Shown here piece by piece: positions 8,279-19,253 of a DNA stretch of 55,424 nt. The number at the start of each line of letters is the position of its first letter. Position 1 is the first letter of the stretch. A program made the translations under genes and the position numbers. Origin of the DNA: Pseudoalteromonas sp. T1lg88 (GTDB lineage: Bacteria > Pseudomonadota > Gammaproteobacteria > Enterobacterales > Alteromonadaceae); contig NZ_PQCF01000032.1 of the NCBI RefSeq assembly GCF_002964765.1, positions 846,893 to 902,316 on the forward strand, read 5' to 3'. Under the pieces are notes generated by a model, which saw only the letters and a list, made by a program, of their open reading frames with translations, was not told the origin of the DNA and searched no databases.

Positions 8279-9084
8279 GTGCTTATTGCTGCCCCTTATG
8301 CCAACAGCCCTTAACCCGTCAGGGTAACAGCCTAAGCTGTGACACCGGCCACCAATTCGATTACGCCAAAGAAGGCTATATCAATTTATTACCGGTGCAA
8401 TATAAGAAATCAAAACAACCCGGCGATAACCAGGACATGGTGCAAGCCAGACGCCGTTTTCTATCCGCCGGCCATTATCAGTTTCTGCGCCAGGCGTTAG
8501 CCGGACGTGTCGCTGCTTTACACCAAAGCGAGACGGGGGTGATAGACATGGGCTGCGGTGAAGGCTATTACACCCATGAGCTGGCAAACCAGCTAGAGCA
8601 CCGGGGACAGGTGTACGGCATAGATATTGCCAAACCCGCTGTACGCTATGGCGCCAAACGCTATAACAACTGTGAATTTGCGGTGGCCTCAAGCAAGCAG
8701 ATCCCCCTTAATACAGGCTCTGCATCCGTGGTTACCAGTGTATTTGCCCCCATCTTTGCCGAAGAAAGCGCCCGCTTATTGACGCCACAGGGATATCTGG
8801 TGGTGGCTTCGCCCGGCCCCAAGCATTTGGCCGAGCTAAAAGAGATTATCTATAATGAAATGCGCGAGCATCAACAGCTAGACACGCCCACAGGCTTTAC
8901 TCGCAGCGCCGAGCAACTACTGAGCCGTACCCTCACCCTCACAGGTGAACAGGCAAGAGATTTGGCCTTGATGACCCCCTTTGCCTGGAAGTTCAGTGTC
9001 GAGCAGTTGGCACAGCTTGCAGCAAGAGCAGAATTTAAGGTGCAAGCCGAGTTTTACCTCAGCGAATTTCAGAAGATATCCTGA
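8275..9084 (+). CDS. rlmA: 23S rRNA (guanine-N1)-methyltransferase RlmA
   Basis: The 269-residue product is an RlmA(I)-type enzyme that methylates N1 of G745 of 23S rRNA using S-adenosylmethionine. An N-terminal zinc finger is formed by CPLCQQPL and CDTGHQFDYAKEGYINLL; the Rossmann methyltransferase domain carries VIDMGCGEGYYTHEL (SAM motif I) and the acidic motif GIDIAKPAV. The characteristic QYKKSKQPGDN linker and AGHYQFLR are present. It overlaps the preceding membrane-protein gene by 4 bases. Its 3' end runs 16 bases into the 3' end of the convergent yfbV gene, so neither has its own intergenic terminator on that side. Confidence 0.93.
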   Translation: MSAYCCPLCQQPLTRQGNSLSCDTGHQFDYAKEGYINLLPVQYKKSKQPGDNQDMVQARRRFLSAGHYQFLRQALAGRVAALHQSETGVIDMGCGEGYYTHELANQLEHRGQVYGIDIAKPAVRYGAKRYNNCEFAVASSKQIPLNTGSASVVTSVFAPIFAEESARLLTPQGYLVVASPGPKHLAELKEIIYNEMREHQQLDTPTGFTRSAEQLLSRTLTLTGEQARDLALMTPFAWKFSVEQLAQLAARAEFKVQAEFYLSEFQKIS

Positions 9085-9515
9085 CGAAAGGCCTTGTCCA
9101 TTTTATCGAACATATCCTTAAGCAGCAGGGCCAGTTCGCGATATCGCGGCTTGGCCTTGGCCGGGGCACCACGATAGCCCTGGGCCACCATTTTCGTATA
9201 CAGCTCTTTATACCAATGCGCATAAGCAGGTGGCAGCGGCGAGGAAGCTCGCTTGGCAAGCCACAGCAGACCTTGCACCGGCAGGGAGAGAATTAATAAG
9301 GCGCAGGCCAGCGCCGGCCCCAGATAATGCTGACCCAGTAATTGTAATTGCACCACCAGGCTTGTGAGCGCCAGCAACGGCATCACCTTAATGGCAAACA
9401 AGGTGGCACTGATAATCCGATTTTCCACAAACATGGGCGCCAATTCACGGCGCAGCGGCCAGAGTTTGGCGTAGCTATGCCCTTGCTGAATTTGTGTCAT
9501 CATACTGTTTTGCAT
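9069..9515 (-). CDS. yfbV: UPF0208 membrane protein YfbV (DUF412)
   Basis: The 148-residue protein belongs to the YfbV/DUF412 family (E. coli 151 aa). It has GHSYAKLWPLRREL near the N-terminus, two membrane helices (about residues 38-60 and 66-86) and a cytoplasmic C-terminal tail. Deletion of yfbV in E. coli affects organisation of the Ter macrodomain; the molecular role is otherwise unclear. AAGGGG lies just before the chosen ATG at 9515; two further in-frame methionines follow within six residues. It diverges from ackA, as in enterobacteria where yfbV neighbours ackA-pta, which supports the call. Confidence 0.9.
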   Translation of the reverse strand: MQNSMMTQIQQGHSYAKLWPLRRELAPMFVENRIISATLFAIKVMPLLALTSLVVQLQLLGQHYLGPALACALLILSLPVQGLLWLAKRASSPLPPAYAHWYKELYTKMVAQGYRGAPAKAKPRYRELALLLKDMFDKMDKAFRQDIF

Positions 9516-9604
9516 TTACGCCCCTTACAACTATCGCTTAGTAGCAATAATAAGGTAAAATAGTCGGTCCCACTGCAATAATACCTTAGTCTAAATGTAG
9601 CCTT

Positions 9605-9625
9605 TGGTCATAGTTATTATGACCA
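9605..9625. promoter_or_regulatory. Perfect dyad upstream of ackA
   Basis: TGGTCATA and TATGACCA, 8-bp inverted arms around GTTAT, lie in the yfbV-ackA intergenic region 68 bases before the ackA start. It could be an operator or an RNA hairpin in the leader. The binding protein is unknown to me. Confidence 0.45.
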
Positions 9626-9692
9626 GGTTAAAAGCTATTACTTTAGGTAAACGTGGGGTTTAATTTCTGATTTTCAACCACGGGTCTACCAA

Positions 9693-10892
9693 ATGTCTGT
9701 ACAACACGTCCTAGTTTTAAATTGCGGCAGCTCAAGTCTAAAATTCGCAGTTATCGACGCCAGCAGCGGCGATGAACTGTTAAGTGGCTTAGCCGAGCGC
9801 CTTCATAACGACGACGCCTCCTTAAAGTATAAATTCGCCGGCAACAAAGAGCAAAACGCTTTACCCGCCGGTGCCGATCACAAAATCGCCATCGACACCC
9901 TAGTCACGCTGATCCACCAATATGATCTAGCTAAAGATTTAATCGCCGTTGGCCACCGTGTAGTGCACGGTGGTGAGCAGTTTACCGGCTCCCAGTTGAT
10001 CACCCCGGACGTGCTTGACGCCATTACCCAGACCGCCCAATTAGCGCCACTGCATAACCCTGCCAACCTGACCGGTATTCAGGCAGCGCAAGCTGCATTT
10101 CCTGAACTGGTGCAGGTGGCCGTGTTTGATACCGCTTTCCACCAAAGCATGCCAAAACACGCGTTTTTATATGCGCTCCCTTATTCTTTATATAAAGAAC
10201 ACGGTGTACGCCGTTACGGCTTCCATGGCACCAGCCATCATTATGTTTCCACCCAGGCTGTTGAGGCGCTCGGGTTAGCTGCGGACAATCATCGCTTGAT
10301 CACCGCCCACCTGGGCAACGGTTGCTCTGTGTGCGCCATTAAAAATGGTGCCAGCGTCGATACCAGCATGGGCCTGACTCCGCTTGAAGGCGTGGTTATG
10401 GGTACTCGCAGCGGCGATATCGACCCGGGTTTATTCGACTTCCTTACCAGTCAGCTTGGGTACTCGGTCGCCGAGGTCAACACCATGTTGAATCAGCAAA
10501 GCGGCTTGCTAGGCATTAGCGAACTGTCCAATGACTGTCGCACCATAGAAGAAGCCTATTTAGAGGGGCACGAGCAGGCGACTTTGGCGCTGGATATCTT
10601 CTGCTATCGTCTGGCCAAGCAAATTGCCGCTTACCTGGTACCCTTAAACGGTTTGGATGCCCTCATCTTTACCGGCGGCATAGGTGAAAACTCAGATATT
10701 ATTCGTGCCAAGGTACTTGCGCATCTGAGCTTCCTCGGCTGGCAAATTGACGAGCAACGCAACCTCGCCGCCCGTTTTGGCAAAAGTGGCGTGATCACCA
10801 GCGTTAACAGCCCAATGACCGCCATGGTGGTACCGACCAATGAAGAATGGATGATCTGTCAGGACGCTGCGCGTCTGGCTAAAGGAGCCTAA
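9693..10892 (+). CDS. ackA: Acetate kinase
   Basis: Acetate kinase of 399 residues (E. coli 400), converting acetyl phosphate plus ADP to acetate plus ATP in the cytoplasm. The ASKHA fold motifs are clear: LVLNCGSSSLKFAVI at the N-terminus, GHRVVHGGEQF, the catalytic region VAVFDTAFHQSMP, YGFHGTSHHYVS, HLGNGCSVCAI, and near the C-terminus IFTGGIGENS. It is followed after 3 bases by pta, forming the classic Pta-AckA overflow pathway operon. The 177-base upstream region carries a perfect dyad that may take part in its control. Confidence 0.98.
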   Translation: MSVQHVLVLNCGSSSLKFAVIDASSGDELLSGLAERLHNDDASLKYKFAGNKEQNALPAGADHKIAIDTLVTLIHQYDLAKDLIAVGHRVVHGGEQFTGSQLITPDVLDAITQTAQLAPLHNPANLTGIQAAQAAFPELVQVAVFDTAFHQSMPKHAFLYALPYSLYKEHGVRRYGFHGTSHHYVSTQAVEALGLAADNHRLITAHLGNGCSVCAIKNGASVDTSMGLTPLEGVVMGTRSGDIDPGLFDFLTSQLGYSVAEVNTMLNQQSGLLGISELSNDCRTIEEAYLEGHEQATLALDIFCYRLAKQIAAYLVPLNGLDALIFTGGIGENSDIIRAKVLAHLSFLGWQIDEQRNLAARFGKSGVITSVNSPMTAMVVPTNEEWMICQDAARLAKGA

Positions 10893-10895
10893 ATC

Positions 10896-13046
10896 ATGTC
10901 TAGACGTATTATGCTGATCCCTGTGTCCACCGGTGTGGGACTGACCTCAGTCTCAGTGGGTTTGGTACGGGCACTGGAGCAAAAAGCCCTGAAGGTCAAC
11001 TTCTTCAAACCCATAGCCCAACCGCGCCGCGGTGAGTGTGGCCCGGAGAAATCCACCGCCATAGTTAAAATTGGTTCTAGTATTAATCCGCCCGAGCCTA
11101 TTTCCCTCGCCTATGCAGAAAAAATGATCGGCGATGGCCATGGTAACACCTTGCTCGAAGAAATCGTTGAGCGCTTTGAAAGTGGTATAAATGACGATGA
11201 AATCACCATTATCGAAGGCATGGTACCAACCCGTAACCAGCCCTATGCCGGGCGTGTTAACCGTGAAATTGCACAGACTCTGGGCGCCGATATCGTTTTT
11301 GTGCTGACCCCGAGCAACGACACGGTGGAAGAGCTTGAAGACAAGTTGGAAATCGCCGCCGGCAACTATGGGGGCATTGCCCACCCACGAGTCTTGGGCT
11401 GTATTTTTAACAAGGTTAATGCCCCGCTTGATGAGCAAGGCCGTGCCCGGGCCGACCTGGTGGAGCAGTTCAATCCGGATTTACTGGACAACGAAGTGAA
11501 CCGCCTAGCGTCTATGCCGCTATTTCGCAAGCATCCGTTCCAACTCCTTGGCACCATCCCCTGGGATTTTGAGCTAGTAGCGCCTCGTGTTATTGACCTG
11601 GCCAACTACCTGGATGCCCGCATTATCCACCAGGGCGATCTGCTGCACCGTCGTCTGCGCCGAGTAACCTTCTGTGCGCGCACCGTGTCTAACCTGCTCA
11701 ACCATATCACTCCCGGTGTGCTGCTGGTGACACCGGGCGATCGCTCCGATGTGTTAGTCGCTGGCTGCCTGTCGGCCATGAACGGTACCAAGATAGGCGC
11801 CATCTTACTGACCGGTGGAATTAACCCAGAGCCGCGCATTATGGAGCTCTGCCACCAGGCCATGGAGCAAACCGGATTGCCTATTCTTGCTACTGAGCAC
11901 GATACCTGGCGCACTTCCTTGCTGCTGCACAACTTCAACTTAGAAGTCCCCTGCGATGATGAGCAGCGAGTCGATAAGGTAAAGTCACACCAGGCCACCT
12001 TTATCGACTCCGACTGGCTTGATAGCCTGGCGCAGCAATCGCAAAAAACCCGTAAGCTGTCGCCTCCGGCATTTCGTTATTTGTTAACAGACAAGGCCCG
12101 TCGCGCCGATAAAACCATAGTGCTGCCAGAGGGCGAAGAGCCGCGCACCATAAAAGCGGCGGCGATTTGTGGCGAGCGTGGCATTGCCAATACCGTGTTA
12201 CTAGGCGACCCAGCGGAGATCACCCGCATAGCCGAACAACAAGGGGTTGAGCTAAATGAGCGCATGCATCTTGTCGACCCAGATCAGATCCGTCGCGACT
12301 ATGTGGCGCCCATGGTGGAGCTGCGTAAGAGCAAGGGTCTGACCGAAGTGGTAGCCGAAGAAATGCTAAAGGACAATGTGGTGCTGGGCACCATGATGTT
12401 AGCCCAAGGCCAGGTAGATGGATTGGTATCAGGCGCTGTTAACACCACGGCCAATACCATTCGCCCGCCACTGCAGTTGATCAAAACCGCGCCGGGCTCG
12501 TCCCTGGTTTCATCTGTCTTCTTTATGTTGCTGCCGGATCAGGTGCTGGTATATGGCGACTGCGCTATTAACCCAGACCCAACCGCCGCCCAATTGGCGG
12601 ACATTGCCATTCAATCCGCCGACTCTGCCAGCGCCTTTGGTATTGAGCCTCGGGTGGCGATGATCAGCTACAGTACAGGCAGCTCAGGCGCCGGTGCCGA
12701 TGTTGAAAAGGTACGCGAAGCCACTGAGCTGGCCAAGCAAAAGCGCCCTGATCTGATCATCGACGGGCCGCTGCAATACGATGCCGCGATCATGGAGAAT
12801 GTGGCCCGTAAAAAGGCGCCGAACAGTCCGGTCGCCGGTCAGGCAACCGTGTTTATCTTCCCTGATTTGAACACGGGCAACACCACCTATAAGGCGGTAC
12901 AGCGTAGCGCCGATTTAGTCAGCATAGGGCCTATGCTGCAGGGCATGCGTAAACCGGTCAACGATCTTAGCCGCGGTGCCTTGGTGGATGATATTGTCTA
13001 CACCATAGCCCTGACCGCAATTCAGGCGGATCAGGCCGAAGCCTAA
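10896..13046 (+). CDS. pta: Phosphate acetyltransferase (long form)
   Basis: Phosphotransacetylase of 716 residues (E. coli 714), interconverting acetyl-CoA and acetyl phosphate. It has the long-form architecture: N-terminal P-loop-like domain ([17 protein letters not shown], residues about 8-24), a central DRTGG domain (about 220-340) and the C-terminal catalytic PTA_PTB domain (from about 390: [17 protein letters not shown], then [16 protein letters not shown] and SIGPMLQGM). In E. coli the N-terminal part mediates allosteric control by NADH and pyruvate. It begins 3 bases after ackA and ends just before a strong hairpin terminator. Confidence 0.98.
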   Translation: MSRRIMLIPVSTGVGLTSVSVGLVRALEQKALKVNFFKPIAQPRRGECGPEKSTAIVKIGSSINPPEPISLAYAEKMIGDGHGNTLLEEIVERFESGINDDEITIIEGMVPTRNQPYAGRVNREIAQTLGADIVFVLTPSNDTVEELEDKLEIAAGNYGGIAHPRVLGCIFNKVNAPLDEQGRARADLVEQFNPDLLDNEVNRLASMPLFRKHPFQLLGTIPWDFELVAPRVIDLANYLDARIIHQGDLLHRRLRRVTFCARTVSNLLNHITPGVLLVTPGDRSDVLVAGCLSAMNGTKIGAILLTGGINPEPRIMELCHQAMEQTGLPILATEHDTWRTSLLLHNFNLEVPCDDEQRVDKVKSHQATFIDSDWLDSLAQQSQKTRKLSPPAFRYLLTDKARRADKTIVLPEGEEPRTIKAAAICGERGIANTVLLGDPAEITRIAEQQGVELNERMHLVDPDQIRRDYVAPMVELRKSKGLTEVVAEEMLKDNVVLGTMMLAQGQVDGLVSGAVNTTANTIRPPLQLIKTAPGSSLVSSVFFMLLPDQVLVYGDCAINPDPTAAQLADIAIQSADSASAFGIEPRVAMISYSTGSSGAGADVEKVREATELAKQKRPDLIIDGPLQYDAAIMENVARKKAPNSPVAGQATVFIFPDLNTGNTTYKAVQRSADLVSIGPMLQGMRKPVNDLSRGALVDDIVYTIALTAIQADQAEA

Positions 13047-13076
13047 TTGCTCGCTTATGTTAGCCACATAATCACA

Positions 13077-13110
13077 AGGGTGCACCTTCGGGGGCACCCT
13101 GTTTATTTCG
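13077..13110 (+). terminator. Rho-independent terminator after pta
   Basis: AGGGTGC/GCACCCT stem extended by CC/GG closing a TTCG tetraloop, with one mismatch, followed by GTTTATTT. It ends the ackA-pta operon. Confidence 0.85.
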
Positions 13111-13212
13111 TTATTAGCAACAACCAACCGGGTGTTGATCAATAAACAACCAAAAAAGATAATTTAAACAATTTCAAATAGATACAACTTACCGACCACC
13201 CTACCCCCAAAC

Positions 13213-13221
13213 TTATCCACA
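13213..13221 (+). promoter_or_regulatory. Perfect consensus DnaA box
   Basis: TTATCCACA matches the high-affinity DnaA box exactly. It is single and lies 76 bases before the ACT-domain gene start. No cluster of boxes or AT-rich 13-mers surrounds it, so this is not an origin; chance is possible. Confidence 0.4.
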
Positions 13222-13296
13222 GCAATTGTGAGCAACTTGCATTGGATTAAATTGCCCTTATTGGGTATAACTTGTACTTAACCCAAGGGGAACGGT

Positions 13297-13680
13297 ATGG
13301 CCAAACAAACGCTTCAATTACTCCCACATGAATTTACCATTCACAGCTTCGACAGCTCCGCTGCCATCCCGAGTATTATTTTTCAAAGCGAGGTCTACTT
13401 TGTTGGTAAAACCGCCGAAGAGCTGTCCATCGTCTGTATCAGTGATATCGCCCTTGATAGCCTGGAGCAGGAGCCTGGTTGGGTGGCACTTGAGGTTCTG
13501 GGGCCACTGGGCTTTTCCCTTACCGGCATCTTATCAAATATCTCCGGGGTTCTGGCACGGGCGAATATCTCCATCTTTGCCATTTCCACCTTTGATACGG
13601 ATTACATCCTGGTTAAAGGCATAGAGGCTAAAAACGCCGTGAACTCGTTAAAAAAAGAAGGTTATAACGTACGTTCATAA
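13297..13680 (+). CDS. ACT domain-containing protein (COG3603 type)
   Basis: A 127-residue protein made of two ACT-like halves. The second half (about 65-125) reads VLGPLGFSLTGILSNISGVLARANISIFAISTFDTDYILV, a textbook ACT core with the ligand-binding Gly-rich turn. The family COG3603 is widespread in proteobacteria and resembles aspartokinase/CASTOR regulatory domains, suggesting amino-acid sensing, but its partner is not established. AAGGGGAAC precedes the ATG. The gene has its own upstream region, between the pta terminator and its start, and is not closely linked to the following reductase gene (176 bases). Confidence 0.85.
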   Translation: MAKQTLQLLPHEFTIHSFDSSAAIPSIIFQSEVYFVGKTAEELSIVCISDIALDSLEQEPGWVALEVLGPLGFSLTGILSNISGVLARANISIFAISTFDTDYILVKGIEAKNAVNSLKKEGYNVRS

Positions 13681-13856
13681 AACATAGGCGCTGCGAAGAA
13701 ATTGCTTATTTCGACCTGCGGCAGTTTAAATCTGCGCCCTTGGCCGCTATCATGATCATTAATCTCGCGCCGTCGCCGCTGATTTGCTCTTGCTATCAAC
13801 AGGTTGCGGCCAATGAATCCTTACTCTTTATCGGCAACTAAAGCTACAGACAGATT

Positions 13857-16011
<2,155 letters not shown>

Positions 16012-16028
16012 AGACTTCATAAAAAGCA

Positions 16029-16054
16029 AAAAGCAGCGCCAGTGCGCTGCTTTT
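16029..16054. terminator. Bidirectional terminator between M15 peptidase gene and alaA
   Basis: AAAAGCAGCGC, loop CAGT, GCGCTGCTTTT: a perfect 11-bp stem with A and T tracts on both sides, serving the convergent transcripts. Confidence 0.9.
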
Positions 16055-16070
16055 CTTAAATTCGAACTTA

Positions 16071-17288
16071 CTACTCTTGTTTATAACGCTCAAAGAAACG
16101 ACCTAAGCGCTGCATCGCCGGTTCCAACTCATCCTTATGAGGCAGAAATACAACACGGAAGTGATCCGGCTCCGGCCAGTTAAAACCGCGGCCATGCACC
16201 AAGAGGATTTTTTCCTGTCTCAGCAGATCAAGCACCATGGTTTCATCATTGGTGATATTAAAGCGCTTGGTATCCACCTTGGCAAAAGCATAAAGCGCGC
16301 CCTGTGGCTTCACACAACTAACTCCCTGAATATCGTTCAATCCCTTCCAGGCAATATTGCGCTGCTCGTATAAACGACCGCCGGGTTCGATTAGCGCATC
16401 GATGGACTGCACCCCACCCAAAGCCTGTTGCACCGCGTATTGGGCCGGCACATTGGCACATAAACGCATGGAGGCCAGCATGTCTAAGCCCTGAATCAGA
16501 TCGCTCATGCGCTGCGTGGGTCCGCTCAATACCATCCAGCCGATGCGCAGGCCAGCGGCGCGATAGGTTTTCGCCAAGCCGTTAAAGGTGATCACAGGTA
16601 CATCGTCGCACAAGGAGGCGATGGAACTATGACTGGTGCCGTCATAAAGAATCTTTTCGTAAATCTCATCGCTCAATAACAGTAAATTATGTTCGCGAGC
16701 CAAAGTGATTAACTCAAGCAAGAGGTCGTTGCTGTACACAGCACCGGTTGGGTTATTCGGGTTAATAAGCACCAGGGCCTTGGTTCTGGAGGTGATTTTG
16801 CTGCGAATATCCTCGATATCCGGGAACCAGTCCTGCTGCTCGTCACAGCGATAATGCACCGCCTTACCGCCGGCCAGGGTGACACAAGCGCTCCACAGGG
16901 GATAATCCGGCGCCGGGATGAGGATTTCATCGTCATTATTCACCAGTGCCTGGGTGACCATTTGGATAAGCTCACTGACACCATTGCCGATAAAAATATT
17001 GTCTATGCTGAGGTTATGCAAACCGCGCTGTTGATAGTGCTGATAAACCGCCACTCGCGCCGAATACAGACCCTTGGAGTCGCAATAGCCCTGCGCCGAG
17101 CTGAGGTTGCGGATAATATCTTTAAGCATGTCTTCGGGCATATCAAAGCCAAACGCCGCAGGATTACCGATGTTAAGCTTAAGTACCTTTTGCCCTTCAT
17201 CTTCCATGGCCTTGGCTGCAGCCAACACGGGTCCACGAATATCGTAGCAAACCCCATGTAACTTCTGACTTTTTAATATTTCTGACAT
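16071..17288 (-). CDS. alaA: Glutamate-pyruvate (alanine) aminotransferase AlaA
   Basis: PLP-dependent class I/II aminotransferase of 405 residues, the same length as E. coli AlaA and similar throughout (CYDIRGPVL, LNIGNPAAFGFD, SAQGYCDSKGLYSAR, APDYPLWSA, INPNNPTGAVYS). The PLP lysine is in NGLAKTYRAAGLR, and the substrate carboxylate Arg is in the C-terminal DHFRVVFLP. It makes alanine from pyruvate and glutamate. The gene stands alone leftward, ending at a shared terminator, with a GGGGGAAGGC Shine-Dalgarno before its ATG. Confidence 0.96.
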   Translation of the reverse strand: MSEILKSQKLHGVCYDIRGPVLAAAKAMEDEGQKVLKLNIGNPAAFGFDMPEDMLKDIIRNLSSAQGYCDSKGLYSARVAVYQHYQQRGLHNLSIDNIFIGNGVSELIQMVTQALVNNDDEILIPAPDYPLWSACVTLAGGKAVHYRCDEQQDWFPDIEDIRSKITSRTKALVLINPNNPTGAVYSNDLLLELITLAREHNLLLLSDEIYEKILYDGTSHSSIASLCDDVPVITFNGLAKTYRAAGLRIGWMVLSGPTQRMSDLIQGLDMLASMRLCANVPAQYAVQQALGGVQSIDALIEPGGRLYEQRNIAWKGLNDIQGVSCVKPQGALYAFAKVDTKRFNITNDETMVLDLLRQEKILLVHGRGFNWPEPDHFRVVFLPHKDELEPAMQRLGRFFERYKQE

Positions 17289-17362
17289 GCCTTCCCCCTT
17301 ATGATTATTACCGTTAGATTATCGGCACAAGAGGGAAATAGCTATATGCGAAATGCCCTTAT

Positions 17363-17716
17363 CTATGAATTAATTTCAATTTGTTGTTGCCACTGTTTGA
17401 TCAGCACAATACTTTGCTCTATGACACTGGGAAGCGCATCGATTTGCGCCTGTAATGCTTGATGGTCACCCTGGCTCAAACCAAGCTCTATGATGCGCGC
17501 CGTATCCGCCAAGGTGACGGCGCCAAATTGGGCGGCGTTGGATTTTAAACTATGGATATTGCGAATGGCATCGCTTTGCTCACTGCCCAGCGCTTCTTGA
17601 AAGGCACTATGTAAGCGGCTGAATTCACTGAAACAAAATACTAAGATCTCATCGAAATGCTCGCCGAGTAAATCATGCATCGCCATCAAGGCCGATTCAT
17701 CAATTTTTATATCCAT
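17363..17716 (-). CDS. Orphan Hpt (histidine phosphotransfer) domain protein
   Basis: A 117-residue all-helical protein whose only domain is Hpt. The phosphorylatable His lies in RNIHSLKSNAAQFGA; the residue after Lys is Ser rather than the common Gly. The ATG at 17716 is chosen over longer in-frame starts because AAGG precedes it and the domain begins at once (DIKIDESALMAMHDLLGEHF). Hpt proteins relay phosphate from hybrid kinases to response regulators, but no kinase or regulator is encoded nearby, so its partners are unknown. It is divergent from the DTW gene and upstream of alaA on the same strand, 74 bases away. Confidence 0.85.
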   Translation of the reverse strand: MDIKIDESALMAMHDLLGEHFDEILVFCFSEFSRLHSAFQEALGSEQSDAIRNIHSLKSNAAQFGAVTLADTARIIELGLSQGDHQALQAQIDALPSVIEQSIVLIKQWQQQIEINS

Positions 17717-17831
17717 ACTGCCTTTTCCTTTGGTCTTCAGTGTCCAGCCCGAGGATAGCAAATGCGCAACTTGGAGCAAATAGCTAAAACCAGTACAATA
17801 ACGCCATATATCAGTAAAACCCTCTGTCACT

Positions 17832-18413
17832 ATGGCTCGCCTTCTTTGCTCTCACTGTCATTACCCACCCAGCAGCTGTGTTTGCCCCTTTGTCACCAAG
17901 GTAAACAACCGCATTAAGCTTTGGGTTTTACAACATCCTCATGAACAAAAGCAGGCCAAAAGCACCACCCCCTTGTTGCAACTGGGTTTGACCAATATGC
18001 AGCTGTGTGTGGGCGAGCACCCTGAGGATTTTTCCGAAGTGCGCGCCATTGCAGATAAAGCCTGTGCGCTCTTATACCCCACTGACACAGCGGAGCCGGT
18101 GGAGCAATGCACCGCCCCCATTGAGCATATTATTGTCCTCGATGGCACCTGGAGTAAGGTGCATAGGTTATGGCAACAAAACCCCTGGCTGCATAAGCTG
18201 AAGGCGCTGAGTTTTGCCCAGGTTCCTGCCAATCGCTACCATATTCGCAAGGCCAACCGTGAGCAAAGCCTGTCAACGCTAGAGGCCAGCGCCTATTGTT
18301 TGGCGCAATTAGAAGGGCTCGACACTCACCCCTTGCTGCACTTGCTTGATGGTTTTGTCACCATGCAAACCAAGCAGATGCCCGCCGCCGTAAAGCAGCG
18401 TTATCAAAAATGA
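17832..18413 (+). CDS. DTW-domain tRNA-uridine aminocarboxypropyltransferase
   Basis: The 193-residue protein is a DTW-domain enzyme (TapT/YfiP superfamily), which transfers the 3-amino-3-carboxypropyl group of SAM to uridine in tRNA (acp3U). A zinc-binding N-terminus CSHCHYPPSSCVC is followed by LQHPHEQKQAKSTTP, the signature-bearing VLDGTWSKVHRLW and REQSLSTLEASAYCL near the C-terminus. The exact target position (47 in E. coli) is inferred from the family. It is coupled by a 4-base overlap to the next gene. No Shine-Dalgarno is obvious before its ATG. Confidence 0.88.
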   Translation: MARLLCSHCHYPPSSCVCPFVTKVNNRIKLWVLQHPHEQKQAKSTTPLLQLGLTNMQLCVGEHPEDFSEVRAIADKACALLYPTDTAEPVEQCTAPIEHIIVLDGTWSKVHRLWQQNPWLHKLKALSFAQVPANRYHIRKANREQSLSTLEASAYCLAQLEGLDTHPLLHLLDGFVTMQTKQMPAAVKQRYQK

Positions 18414-19186
18414 CCTCGTCGCTTATGGACCACAAGTACCGCCGTGGTCCGGATTATCGCTTTGGCGTGGATGTGGATTTCAGTGAAGTGCGCACCACCT
18501 TTGGCCTGCGAGCCATCAGTGTGGGCCGCTGGGTCAATAACGAAGAGCGCCAAAGAGCGGCGAACCTGGTTTATGATGCCTTAGCGGATCTCACCCAAAT
18601 ACTGGCCGTTCCCCCGCAAGTCATTGGCCTGCGTCAAACCTTAACCCTGGCCTTTGCTCAGGGCGGCCGCCTTGGGGTCCAAGCCCACTACCAAAGCAGC
18701 ACCCGCACCCTGGCCTTGGCGAAAAACGCCGGCAGTGGCGCCTTTGCCCATGAATGGTGGCATGCGTTTGATCATTACATCAGTCGTTTTTTATTTACCG
18801 GGCCAACATCCCAGCGTGCGTTTGCCAGCAAACTCTGGCTGACCCGGGATGACTATAATCCACACCGGCTTAATCAACCCCTGTTACAGCTCTTAGAGCA
18901 CATCCTGTTAAACGAGCAGAGCACAGATAGCTCCGCCTATTTAAAGCGCTGTGCTCTACTTGATGCCAGTGCCGGTCAATATTACCTGGCCATGCCAGAA
19001 GAGCTGAGCGCTCGCGCATTTGAGCACTATGTGCAAAATGCCGAGATAAAAAACCAGTATTTGGTCAGTGGTACCAAGCAGGGGGAGCTGGCAAAGCTGG
19101 GCGCTTACCCTAATGAGGAGGAGGCGGCAAAGCTGGCGCCGTGTTTTCGGGAATATTTTGCGCTTTTAGGGCAATCGCTCGGATAA
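18410..19186 (+). CDS. CLCA_X-type protein with HEWWH zinc-peptidase motif
   Basis: A 258-residue protein with the motif AFAHEWWHAFDH, a gluzincin-like HExxH plus a downstream His/Asp, preceded by TRTLALAKNAGSGA. This arrangement is that of the uncharacterised CLCA_X group, related to large polyvalent protein-associated domain 1. Acidic residues further on (PEELSARAFEHYVQ) may supply a third metal ligand: E in that helix is a good candidate. There is no signal peptide. It overlaps the DTW gene by 4 bases, so the two are made together. Proteolytic activity is inferred only from the motif, and the substrate is unknown. Confidence 0.75.
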   Translation: MTSSLMDHKYRRGPDYRFGVDVDFSEVRTTFGLRAISVGRWVNNEERQRAANLVYDALADLTQILAVPPQVIGLRQTLTLAFAQGGRLGVQAHYQSSTRTLALAKNAGSGAFAHEWWHAFDHYISRFLFTGPTSQRAFASKLWLTRDDYNPHRLNQPLLQLLEHILLNEQSTDSSAYLKRCALLDASAGQYYLAMPEELSARAFEHYVQNAEIKNQYLVSGTKQGELAKLGAYPNEEEAAKLAPCFREYFALLGQSLG

Positions 19187-19215
19187 AAATAAACCGCCCC
19201 GAAGATCAGGGCGGT
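19184..19215 (-). terminator. Terminator of the apbC-dcd operon
   Basis: ACCGCCC/GGGCGGT stem with a 9-base loop. Read leftward it is followed by TTTATTTTTAT, so it mainly ends dcd transcription; the rightward CLCA_X transcript may also use it. Confidence 0.8.
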
Positions 19216-19253
19216 ATACATACTAAAGGTAAAGACCTAAGCTTTAGGCTGAC

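Noticed and set aside
13213..13221. Replication origin around the DnaA box
   Set aside because: A single box with no cluster, no AT-rich repeats and no dnaA/gidA-type neighbours.
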